Below the pieces are notes generated by a model. That model made no database searches, was not told the origin of the DNA, and saw nothing but the letters and a program-made list of their open reading frames with translations. Below, piece by piece: positions 23,801 to 33,890 of a stretch of DNA of 64,000 nt. Positions within the stretch are counted from its first letter, which is position 1. Each line of letters begins with the position of its first letter. The stretch covers positions 11,958,727 to 12,022,726 of the forward strand of contig CM056743.1 in assembly GCA_029851415.1 (NCBI GenBank), in the 5' to 3' direction. The position numbers were made by a program, and so were the translations under genes. This DNA is from Eretmocerus hayati (taxonomy: Eukaryota; Arthropoda; Insecta; Hymenoptera; Aphelinidae).

Positions 23801-25872
23801 GATCCTGGCATCTCCTATATACATGAGACCGAGCCTGTTCGAAGTTGCAACTGTGCCGTGGTAAACAATGTATTCTAAGTGGGAACGGGCCTCGCGACAG
23901 CCAGTTCAATTTCTGTCCGTCTTATGCGTTTCTCCATGAATTCTCGGTGCTAACGATACGGTCTTGACGGTGCCCACCTCGAAAAATAGATCGTGTTCTA
24001 TCATTACTTTTTTTGAGTATGGCGTTTTGATTGGCATGGGAATTGAAATGCCAACATCAGCCACAATATGCTGAACAATAGTTGCACTTTTGATTATTTT
24101 CTACTTTTCCCAATCTGTCATTCTCAATGTTGTATGTATTGGAATGCATTTAGGTCATAACTTGTGCAGTTTCTTCAAATGAAAATAGTAATAATTTCCG
24201 AAATCAAGCATATGAAGTTGTTGCAGAAGGTACACATTCTTGCGAATAGGGAAAATCTTACCATCTCTGCAATTAACAAGTGTGCAAGATTCTCCTCGAG
24301 TTATCACTGTATACTATTTGGTGATCCCCATCAACTATCATGGAACTTATCACAACATATCTCATAATAATCATACTTGAACTAGAGATCTGTCAGATTC
24401 CTCACAGCTTATATCCAAGGTGGCCGACAGACAATGTGTTTGAGATAGGGTTAGGCTTCTTTATAGTTCAATATTTGCCCAGCCAATGCATTTATCTGCA
24501 GTATTTTGGTAGTATCTGGTGTATTCTGGCACCTAGATTTACACCATAAGTCAATAGGTTATATTATATTATACAAATCTTGCAGCATTGAAGACGAACC
24601 TTCCGTCAGACTCATGAAGCCATTAGTAGTACATCAGATCCCTATTGATAAAAATACATCTGGTACTCTATATTATTATAAAAAAGAAAAACTTCATAAT
24701 ACAAGATCTGCGAAGCCTTGACTTCATATCAGTCATGGAACAGCTCTTTGCAATTTGAAGAAGTCACTAATTGTAAGTTTCAAGAAGTTCATACTGGAAT
24801 GTTTTTATCCTAGTTTTTGAAACCGGTGACACTCTATCATTTACGAGTGCCATGTGAAGCTAATTGATGGTCATTCTTCATCATCATCTGATATCTAATG
24901 AGAATGATAAAAGATTGTCACGTACTTTTCACCTAGTTTTTGGTCACTTTGTTCAAGGCTTGCAAATTAATAGAGAAAATATTAAAAGTTGAGGTTCAAT
25001 CAGAATCATGTTCAATCTAGATTAGAACTACTTTTACTTGTGTGTTCTATATCATTCATTCATGCTCTCATCACTATGGTGCATTTAAAGTATATTGAAT
25101 GGAAAGGTGAAATGACTGTGAGAAACATTCTTTTGAGTTTGATCAATCGGAAGGTGAATTACTGTTAGAGGAAGAACTATCATCTTAGAGGAGATGGGAG
25201 TTCCTCCTATGCGATAAGATAGGTATTTTGATGTCTAGTTATGTAAATGCTTTGATAGTACTGGTACAGAGCACATATCATATATTTTACTTTGTTAGAG
25301 TTCTGTAGTCATTCTCTCAACTATTTTCCTATGTCCATCACCAGCCTGAAAGGAAATCATTAAAATCTATTATGTAACAGAGAAGGACAATTTGAGATTC
25401 AACCTTAAAACCAAAAGGAAATTTTATGTGTTTGAAGCTTTTTAGCTATAAATACTTATGGAGAATGAACAAAAATACAAGTGCAAATCGGTGCAGTTTA
25501 TGTGTCACACATAAATCGCCTGCGATGCAGAAGACATGTTTTATGTGAGCATACCATCAGTATGCAAAGAGATGTTGACATGCAATATGACCGTTTGAGC
25601 TAGCGATGATCAAGAAGAGGCAGCGATCTGAGCAGGTATACAATCTAATGAGTTTGAGTAAGAGTACTACCAGAAGTGCCAATCATATCTCATGCAAAAT
25701 ACTATATTGCTACATTTTACTGTTTCGAAGAAATAAGAGTGCAATAATTTTAGTAAGACTCTCAATTTCATAGTTCTGGAGCTTCATACAATCTTCTGAG
25801 TCTATGAGATGAACTGCATCTACACTTTAATTCATGGAAGTAGGGGTTTGTTGACTCTTATATGAAAATGCC
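23801..25872. other. No gene recognised
   Basis: AT-rich sequence directly left of the LTR element. Frames at 24164-24721 are short and unrecognised. Confidence 0.45.
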
Positions 25873-25876
25873 AATC
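25873..25876. repeat. Target site duplication AATC (left)
   Basis: AATC directly precedes the 5' LTR and directly follows the 3' LTR (42632-42635). A 4-bp duplication is usual for Ty3/Gypsy-class integration and shows that the 16.8-kb unit was inserted as a whole. Confidence 0.85.
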
Positions 25877-26004
25877 TGACGCGTGCATGCACACATCTAT
25901 TTTTTCCGTCGACCACATTGTTTTCCGTGTGTATCAATTAAAATCATGCTTATATCATTTCTGAGCATTTGAAACGCAAATTACACATGTAACGACTCTT
26001 AGCG

Positions 26005-26132
26005 TTACGTAACGCACCGGACCATTACGTAACGTTCCCTTTCGATACGTAACGCAGTTCTGCGTTACGTCACGTAACCTCGCATTACGTAACGCCACCT
26101 ACCGTTACGTAACGGCGCTTGCCATTACATTA
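26005..26132 (+). promoter_or_regulatory. U3 array of TTACGTAA sites at exact 20-bp period
   Basis: Eight-base sites begin at 26005 (TTACGTAA), 26025 (TTACGTAA), 26045 (ATACGTAA), 26065 (TTACGTCA), 26085 (TTACGTAA), 26105 (TTACGTAA) and 26125 (TTACATTA). Spacing is exactly 20 bp, about two helical turns, and the array ends roughly 40 bp before the TATA box. TTACGTAA is the known preferred palindrome of PAR-domain bZIP and C/EBP-like factors (for example Vrille/Pdp1 in flies). That such a factor drives this LTR is inference. Confidence 0.7.
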
Positions 26133-26170
26133 CACGAGTAACGCTGCTTATCGTTACCACAAACACCGCC

Positions 26171-26179
26171 TATATAAAA
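26171..26179 (+). promoter_or_regulatory. TATA box of the 5' LTR
   Basis: TATATAAAA is followed about 25-30 bp downstream by CTTTAGACACAGTCC, a plausible transcription start. It is conserved in the 3' LTR at 42250. Confidence 0.7.
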
Positions 26180-26557
26180 CCGAGCTGTCCTAGCTTTAGA
26201 CACAGTCCAAATTCGAACCACCGCGCCGTCGCGACGCATACTCCACGACACTTGGCCCAGCCGTGGCCATGCTGCTCCGTTACTCCGACGTATCCTGGTG
26301 CCGTCAGGAACGTCATCGCCGCGACCTAGTGAACATTCCATAATTGTTTCACGCACTTTGGTTCCTGTGTCAAAATTATGTGAAAATATTGTGTGCGAAT
26401 TCACTCAACCTTAACTTCATCAACCTCATCCGCACCACGAACCTCAACATCCTCATCGTCCGAGTTGTACCGAACGTGACCAGTGACAAAGGATCCCTAG
26501 GGGGCACCACCAACGCCCCCACTCTCATCATACCAACCCCCCCCCCCTTTGTCAATT

Positions 26558-26575
26558 TGGCGCCCAACGAGTGGG
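26558..26575 (+). promoter_or_regulatory. Primer binding site
   Basis: TGGCGCCCAACGAGTGGG starts 3 nt after the 5' LTR. The TGGCGCCCAAC start is the common form in insect Gypsy-type elements, where a tRNA 3' end primes minus-strand synthesis. The tRNA species was not determined. Confidence 0.75.
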
Positions 26576-27660
26576 CCACAAGAGCAGCTCTGCTCCCGAG
26601 TTCCATTGGAGGATGGACGTACCAACGACCCTGTGAAAAGCCGGCAACAATCATGGTCACCGCAACCCCGGACGAAGAGGAGGATTCATCAGGTCTTTTG
26701 ACTTCTGACGAAGATCACCGGCGATGCTGTGCCCTGTGGACCCCAAGCCTACGTTATAGTCATTCCGACCGGTTCAGCACTTCTGGGAGTGCTCATCAAC
26801 ACCCAGTGGCGCCCATTTCTACATAGAAACAATGCTCTTCTGCCACACGGCTTCTCACAACTCGGTGAAGCACGAAAGCCCGGTTTTTTTGAGCCAATGG
26901 CCAAGAAGAGCATTTCAATCAACTCAAAATCTCAGCCGAGGTTCATCATCGCCCAGTAAACTCATCAACAACCAGTGGTGTTCACTTCTACATGAAAATA
27001 CGCGTCTGTTACCTCATCGATCGTAGCCCGGCGAAGCATCAAAGCCCGGTTCACGCAGGTCAACGACAAACTCATTCAGGAAATCGGACGAGGCTCAATT
27101 TTGTTCAAATTCATCGAATACTTCGTTGAAAAACAAACACTGATGGTCCCCAATCGGCTGAGTACCCTGGCTACTCCTCAAGGTCGAGATTATCACACTG
27201 CGAGGTTGCACTCTGGAACTAGCTACTCCAAGTTGCCTCACGACCCTCATTCGCAAAAATTTTCTACATTTCCTTCATTATCGACACGCACAGCTGACCA
27301 AGACGGATGTCTGGAGATCAACAGCTGCTGCTTTCTTAGTTTGCTGCGGACGCAACAGACTTGGATCCTCATCATGCCTTACGAACTTCAATGGTCCGAC
27401 CCAACCAATCCTGGAAGCCAGGATGGCCAATGTCAACACCCTGGAACTCAGGCGAGTGTGAATTATGCCAAGAAGTTTCGTACCTCAGCTTTGCCTACCC
27501 TGGAAACCAGGAAGGCCAATTCCACTCGGAAGAGTGGCATGCTCAAGCCAATCTTTAAATCAATCGGATGACCACGAGGTCACACCCCAGACGCCCTACT
27601 CTGCAGACTGGATTGTCTGCCGTCAACTGCGAATGCACCTGCTGTGAACCACCACTTCGA
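26576..27660 (+). other. 5' internal region of the LTR element, no recognisable gag
   Basis: A 100-bp segment (CTCATCAACACCCAGTGG ... AAAGCCCGGTT) is directly repeated at about 26791 and 26950. A shorter repeat around GGAAGCCAGGATGGCCAAT lies at 27411 and again near 27500. One plus-strand frame of 156 codons (27101-27571) has no zinc knuckle, capsid or protease motif. I read this as leader or decayed sequence. Confidence 0.5.
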
Positions 27661-27669
27661 CAATTGAGG

Positions 27670-27960
27670 GGGTGGGTGGAAGAAGGGCCTAAGTGCACTT
27701 AGGCCTTTTATCCGGCCTACCGCTTTTTTGAACCCTTGAACCATGATCTATCACCCCATGAAAGTTGTTTTTCCATAAACTTCGAAAACCCCATGGATCA
27801 GAAAAAGAGCCTAAGTGCACCTAGGCCCTTTTACATATTCGATAAAACGGCCTAAGTGCACTTAGGCCCTTTTGTCGATTATATGATGGGAGTTACGCCC
27901 TTTTATCGATTGTATGATGGGAGTTAGATCCTCTGTCTATTATCTGAAGGCAGTTAGACC
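27670..27960. repeat. CACTTAGGCCCTTTT repeats (left)
   Basis: AAGTGCACTTAGGCC-type palindromes recur near 27690, 27810 and 27855 with decayed copies to about 27960. The same motif, inverted, forms the 29-bp array at 40660-40800 in the other arm. Confidence 0.7.
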
Positions 27961-27999
27961 CGGCTAGACTCCTTGGACAGCTATTTGTACGGTTTTGAT

Positions 28000-29920
28000 G
28001 GGTAAGAACGAATCGCCTAACTACGATGCTGCACCATTGGACACGATTGGTTCGCCAATCATTTTGGAGAGAAAAGCATGACCTCACTATTTCATAAGCT
28101 TTGAGTGGGGAAAGAGCTTTCTAACGTCCCAAGGTCGTCTCTATGTCGTACGGCATTTTGAGTAATTCTCCAAAAAAGTTGAAAATCGGCGTTCCATTAG
28201 TAAAATCGTGTTCCGATGGATTTCAATGAAACAACTTGAATTTTTTCAACATATCTTCGGAACTCGGACAAATAAGAGAGCAGTATTCTTATATCGACAA
28301 CCTGTGATTGAGGCCTCTAAGAAAATTGATAAAACATAAGAATTGATTTCTAACCATGTTACCTGTAATCAAGACGTTAGTTAACCACTTCATCGTGTTT
28401 GCCGGGTCATGTTACAGCGAAAACGGTTCCGAAAACTATCAGTCTTGGCGGTGGAAAGTGGTCAAAAATGCAAAAATTATCTTTGAAACAAATTTCAATC
28501 CAGTATTTGCATCTCTTGTGCATGCGCGTCCTCTGATGTCTCTAATAGTAATTTCAATTGATAGCCGCCTGGTGTAACTCACTTCAGAATGGTCACTCGA
28601 GGAAGTCGGTTTGACGCGTTAGATCACGAGATCTAGCTGGTCCGAAAAATGAAAAACTCCAAGGTATCGAGTCCGTGAAACCGCGGCTCCTCCAATGGAC
28701 GCCAAGAATGCGAATTTTGAGTCAGATCGTTCCCAAGACGTGAACATGTATTTTTCGTGTATTTTTTGATGTAGAAACCGAATCCGTGGTCAGTTTCGAC
28801 CCCAACCTTCAGGATTATCTGGTAGGCTCCAATGGAGTAAGATAGGCTAAAGTAGGTTCAAGAAACGAAATCAAGTAAGAAATTGATTGGGCCCCATTCA
28901 CTGTGGCGCCCGAAAATCGGACTCGCAACGGGAGTTCGGAGGGTCCGGGTCATCATAACCTCACTCAACTTTTTTCACAGTCTCGTACCACCTAGAAAAT
29001 AGAGAATCCAGAGTGACTCCCTCAAGTGGGCCTTCTGTCCAGAGCTACAAGCAAAAACGTAAGAATTGCCCATATAGGCCCATGTCAAAAAGTGATATAT
29101 ATATACAATGTGACCACTATTTTTCTGGCAAATATATGTAGCAGTTTTTGGTGCCATGAAAAAAATTAGGAGTAAACGTTTTCTGGCTCAAACTTTGATG
29201 CTCTTTCGATTGGTCTTTTCAGAATTTAAAAATTTTTTGAAAATTGATTTTTTTCAAAAAAAAATTGGCCGAAAAAAAGATTGGACTCGAATTTTGACGC
29301 TTGCGCGTGATTGTCCGTGTTTTTTTACATAAGAATAGCGTTATTCCTCCTTCCAATCTAATCAAAATATTTGAAATGAAGAGATTCAAAATTGCAGATT
29401 TGGATGAATTTTGAATTATTAGTCGGGTAATGTGACGGTCAAAACCGTGATTCGAGGTTACGAGTTTTATTGACAAACCAGCTCATCCCCGCGAGCAAAG
29501 CAACATGAAGCATCAGAGCAAAAGTGAATTCCGGTGTATTTTAATTTGCTGTGTTCAACTAATTATACACTTAGTTTGTACTCTGCATCCTAAGGGAGTA
29601 TTGGGACGTTGTTTTCCGAGGTCTTGGATATTGTGTGTTTCTTGCTTCATTGAAGCCTTTTACTTCTGCTAGCTCCTACTTCTGCTGTCATGAGGGGCCG
29701 AGGGGGCGAGGGGCCATGCGCCCGGTGCGAGACGCTCAGTTTTTGCATAAATTGATGTTATTTTTATACGTTACATCAATTTATGGCATCGATCACTGGT
29801 TGTACCCTTGCTCATATGAACTGCTTGTTTGATTTCTAACATGTGATGTAAAGTGTGATATTAGGGGTTATGGTATGATATTCTATTATTGAGAAATGAA
29901 TGCTATCTGAGCGAGTGTGG
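28000..29920. other. Outer unique part of the left arm
   Basis: No tandem structure and no recognisable gene. From about 28925 it mirrors 40310-39340. The 65-codon frame at 29635-29832 is mirrored at 39621-39424, but this follows from the duplicated DNA, and the frame lacks a known motif. Confidence 0.5.
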
Positions 29921-29929
29921 ATATGACTC

Positions 29930-31180
29930 TATTGGATCGGATGAACCAAGAATGATTATTCGAGACTGGGTATACAAATGGAGTGTCGGGGCTTTTTCTC
30001 GGTTTGAGACTGCTCTTACAATATCTCTATCGATTGTGAGATGATATCATAGGCATAGAAACGTGCTACAATGACTGTTTAACCATGACCAAGTTTTTAC
30101 ATAGACGATAAAATCACACTCTATCCAGCCAAGGCCATATTGATGCTCGAGTCTGGGTATACAAACGGCGCGTTTGAGCCCTTTCAACGGCTCGTGACCA
30201 AGCTTTTAAAACCTGAGTCGATTGCTAGATCACTATACGAGTTTGAAGGCAATTATTAACGACATTTCGATCAGGATCTCGTTTATTTTGATTGATCAAA
30301 TAACTTTATTTTAAAAAATAAGCCGAAATCAATGCTCAAAATTGGGTGTACAAACGGCGCGTTTGAGCTCATTTGTTGGCTCGAGACTGCTCTTACAATA
30401 GCTTTGTCGATCGTGAGATCGTACTATATGCATAGAAACGTGCTACAATGACAGATGAAGCAAGACTAAGTTTTTACATAGACGATAGAATCACCCTTGA
30501 GCCGAACAAAGCCATATCAATGCTCGAGTCTGGGTATACTAACCGCGCGTTTGAACTCATTCGTCGGCCTGAGACTGCTCTCATAATATCTGAGTCAAAT
30601 GTCGGATCATCCAAAGAGCTCAGAGATGATCACAAACGATATTTTGACCAGGATCTCGTTTTTTCGTGGTCTGAATACCTTTATTTTGAGAAATGAGCCA
30701 AAATCGCTGCTCGAGTTTGGTTATGCAAACGGCGCGTTTGGGCTTTTTCTCGGTCCGCGACTGCTCTTATAATATCAGTGGCGATTGTGAGATCATACCA
30801 TGAGCACAGAAACGTCCTCAAGTGACAGTCCAATCTTGATCAGATTTCTTCGAAGCCATATCGATGCTCGAGTCTGGGTATACAAACGACACGTTTGAGC
30901 CCTTTAACCGCTCGTGACCAAGCTTATAAAACCTTAGTCAATTGTTAGATCACAATATGAGCTTATTACTAACGATATTTCGACCAGAATCGTTTTATTT
31001 TTATGGTCTAAATCACTGTATTTTAACAAATAAGCCGAAATCAATTTTCAACATTGGGTGTACAAACGGCGCGTTTGAGCTCATTCGTCGGCTCGAGACT
31101 GCTCTTACAATAGCTTTGTCGATCGTGAGATCATACTATAAGCATAGAAACGTGCTACAATGACAGATGAAGCAAGACCG
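29930..31180. repeat. Array of about 185-bp units (left arm)
   Basis: ACAAACGGCGCGTTTGAG or a close variant, preceded by GCTCGAGTCTGGGTAT, marks units at 29973, 30161, 30350, 30538, 30725, 30882 and 31062. Spacing is 189, 189, 188, 187, 157 and 180 bp. Units also share GACTGCTCTTACAATA, GATCGTGAGATC and AAACGTGCTACAATGACAG. Seven diverged copies, mirrored at 38090-39330. Confidence 0.85.
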
Positions 31181-31184
31181 CAAT

Positions 31185-31760
31185 GACACTCGCCAAGGAC
31201 AGGTATGAGATCACATCGACAATCGCGGAAGACCGGTATGGGATCAGATCGACACTCGTCGAGAACTGGTTTGGGACCAGAGCGACATTCACAGCGGAAC
31301 AGTACGGGACCAGATCGATACTTGCCGACAACCGGTACGAGACCGAATCGACACTCGCCGAGGACCGGCACAGAGCCGAATCAACACTCGCGGAGGACTG
31401 GTACGGGATCAGATCGACATTCATCGAGGACCAGTGCGGGACCATATCGACACTCGCCGAGAACCGGTACGGGACTGAATCGACATTCGCCAAGGACCGG
31501 TACAGGACCAAATCAACACTCGCGGAGGACTGGTACGGGATCAGATCGACATTCATCGAGGACCAGTGCGGGACCATATCGACACTCGCCGAGAACCGGT
31601 CCGGGACCGAATCGACATTCGTCAAGGACCGGTACAGGACCAAATCAACTCTCACGGAGGACCGGTTCGGGATCTGATCGACATTCACAGAGGACCAGTA
31701 CGGGACCAGATCGACGCTCCCCAAGGAGCGGTACGGGACTAAATCGACTCGCTCCTCAAA
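31185..31760. repeat. 33-bp minisatellite (left arm), about 17 units
   Basis: The unit is about 33 bp, of the form ACTCGCCGAGGACCGGTACG plus GGACCAGATCGAC. Because 33 is a multiple of 3 and the unit lacks stops, several frames on both strands stay open (up to 205 codons) and encode 11-residue repeats such as TLAEDRYGTRS. These are not taken as genes. The block 31386-31472 recurs 132 bp later, and that extra four-unit block is absent from the right arm. Confidence 0.88.
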
Positions 31761-32034
31761 ATCAGCCAGACAACCAAGAACGACGTGCGGCGAATCATCA
31801 TCCTCCCGATTATTGTCAGTAAGTTTGAGGACAGATTTCTACTAAGGTCGTGTAAATTTGAGCTTGATATTTTGCAAGAAATAATCTGATTAATTTTAGA
31901 CTTGTCAAGGAACTCTCTGTAATGATAGAGAGCTCAGTGTCTCACCTCCAAGTTGAAATTCAAAGAATTTAACGTTTGCGATACTTAGATTAGGATTGTA
32001 GCTCATCCTGAAGATATCTTCAGCGAAAGTGAAG

Positions 32035-32695
32035 TTTCAGTCTTGAACTGTAGCGGACGCGAAAAACATCGATAGCGTGGGCACAGACGGAAATTTGGAC
32101 TGGAGTGTACGCGAAAAATCTAATTTGGCTCGGAGCGCACGCTGAAGACACCTTGAGTGTAGGGGTAGGTTAGATTTTCAATTGTAGCGTACCCGAAAGA
32201 CATTCATAGCGTACGCGAAGATAAGATTATGAATTGTACCGCACGGTAGAGGCTTTTCAGGTTTCGTTACAATCGGAATTCAATAAGTGTAGCGTACGCA
32301 GAAATTGAATTTAGATTGTGGCAGACGTTCATGATTCCTTTAGCGTACGCAAAGCTCAAACTCTCAATTGTAGCGCACGCGAAAGACATCATTAACGTAC
32401 ACGAAAATGAAATTTCCAATTGTAGCGGGCGCGAAGGGCATTTCAGGGTGCACTCAAATTCACATTCAATTTTCGCTTACGCTCAATGTATCATTCGCGT
32501 GTGCTACATTTCGAGGTGGATTTCAAGGAATTCAGCCTACCCGAAATTTGAATTTGGATTTTAGCGCACGGTCGAATTACCTCTAGTGAACTCGAAGATT
32601 CATTTTGGAACTGTAGCGCATGCAAAAAACATCGATCGCGTACGCGCAGATGAAATCATGAACTGTTGCGTACGCAAAATTAATTAATTAATTCT
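32035..32695. repeat. Degenerate GCGTACGCGAA array (left arm)
   Basis: GTAGCGTACGCGAAA or variants recur about every 50-60 bp between segments such as GAAATTTCCAATT and TTGAATTGTAGC. There are about a dozen degenerate copies, mirrored at 36710-37365. Confidence 0.75.
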
Positions 32696-33139
32696 ATCAC
32701 GTCAATTATATTCCTGGATGAAGAAAGTTTGTAAACGAGATTCTCCTTGTTTATAAACTGAAACTCGAAATGTTAACTATTTTCAACTGTTCTTCACAGG
32801 GACCCGAAACTCAGCACGCACTCGAGTAGGTTTGAATAGTCGACTTCCTTTGAGCCAGCTAGGAAACGTTTCGTTGATAAATCATTCAACCCCAATTCCT
32901 GAAGTTTTATCAAATCTAGCTACTGCATCCTCAAAGCCACACAAAAAATGCAAAAAAGCGCCGAGTGCAAAAATGCTATTTGTATACTGTATACTATGTC
33001 AATGCTGACGTTCGACTCGGGATCCTAACCTCCACAATGGCCTCTATTTTTCACAGCTTCCGGAACAAATTTCTCAATAACCGTAACCGATAGGAAACCG
33101 ACTCTGTTTGAACATTTGCTCCGGGCATTTCAATCTCTC

Positions 33140-33890
33140 TGGATGCCATGTCTCGTAGAAGATTACAGAGATCCAGAAACAATGTATTTGGTGCGGGGTC
33201 CTTCAGTAGGACTGCCAAAAATCATGCCCAGGTGTGCCCTCACGATGAAATTTATGTGATGCGCGAAACAGGTCAGTGTATGATCTGGATCAATTCCCAC
33301 ACGGTCCTACAACAGTCCCAATCGTGTCTCTGAGTGGTGTCACTCGTGTCCCACGACGGAATTACATTGGAATCCGATCAATCGTCTGCTCGGGCAATCA
33401 CGCTCCAAATTCAGTAGGACTGATGTGAATCTTACTGATGTGTGCTCTTTCGATGGGATTCGTGTGATTTACGAACCAGACCCGCTCCTGGTCCGGATCA
33501 GTATCGATTCGGTCCCACAACAGTCCCAATCGTGTGTCTGAGTGGTGTGACTCGTGTCTCATGTCGGAGTTAAACTTGATTCCACGGAACAAGGTTCAGA
33601 CGAACTTGCATAGCCCTTGGCCAATTTTCTGTTTGGGCAATCATGCTCCAAATTTTGTAGGACCACCGTCAATCTTGTTCAGGAGTGTCCATAATCATCC
33701 AGATCTAATTGAGAAAACAGACCTATCCATGGTCCGGATCATTGTCATTTTGGTCCCACAACGGTCCGAATCGTGTCCCTGAGTGGTTTCACTCGTGTCT
33801 CACGACGAGATTACTCATGATTCCGGGGAACAAAGTTCAGACGAGCTTAGTCCGTGCAAGTCGAATGTTGTGGGTAATTGTTCCCTCACT
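33140..33890. repeat. 210-240-bp tandem repeat (left arm, running into spacer)
   Basis: TCC(C/G)AATCGTGT(C/G)(T/C)CTGAGTGG begins units at 33316, 33524 and 33765 (208 and 241 bp apart), with an earlier diverged unit from about 33100. Each has ACTCGTGTC(C/T)CA, GGGCAATCA(C/T)GCTCCAAATT and a TGGTCCGGATCA segment. The inverted-repeat arm stops at 33578 in the middle of this array; the right arm has only the outer units (35825-36250). Confidence 0.82.

Larger units (their letters stand above)
25877..26554 (+). repeat. 5' LTR (678 bp)
   Basis: It begins TGACGCGTGCATGC and ends CTTTGTCA, so TGAC and GTCA form a short terminal inversion. It holds the U3 TTACGTAA array (26005-26132), TATATAAAA at 26171-26179, and a C-run plus CCTAGGGGGCACC near the end. 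Differences from the 3' LTR are scattered and few, including small indels near 26220 and in the C-run, which suggests a fairly recent insertion. Confidence 0.9.
27661..33578. repeat. Left arm of the giant inverted repeat
   Basis: It pairs with 41446-35815. From 28925 to 33578 the match to 40310-35815 is nearly base for base by eye. From 27661 to 28925 only the tip (AATTGAGGGGGTGGGTGGAA) and the CACTTAGGCCCTTTT motif theme are shared. Going inward the arm contains CTTAGGCC repeats, a unique part (28100-29900), a 185-bp array, a 33-bp array, a GCGTACGC array and a 210-240-bp array. Confidence 0.88.

Noticed and set aside
26344..26826. 160-codon frame starting in the LTR
   Set aside because: It crosses the LTR end, the C-run and the primer binding site, and has no gag-like motif.
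27101..27571. 156-codon frame as a possible gag
   Set aside because: No major homology region, zinc knuckle or basic nucleocapsid stretch, and it contains short internal repeats. Kept only as a note.
31155..31822. Open frames of up to 205 codons on both strands in the 33-bp array, with mirror copies at 37503-38100
   Set aside because: They follow from a 33-bp unit without stops. Several overlapping frames on both strands are open at once, and none has a domain.
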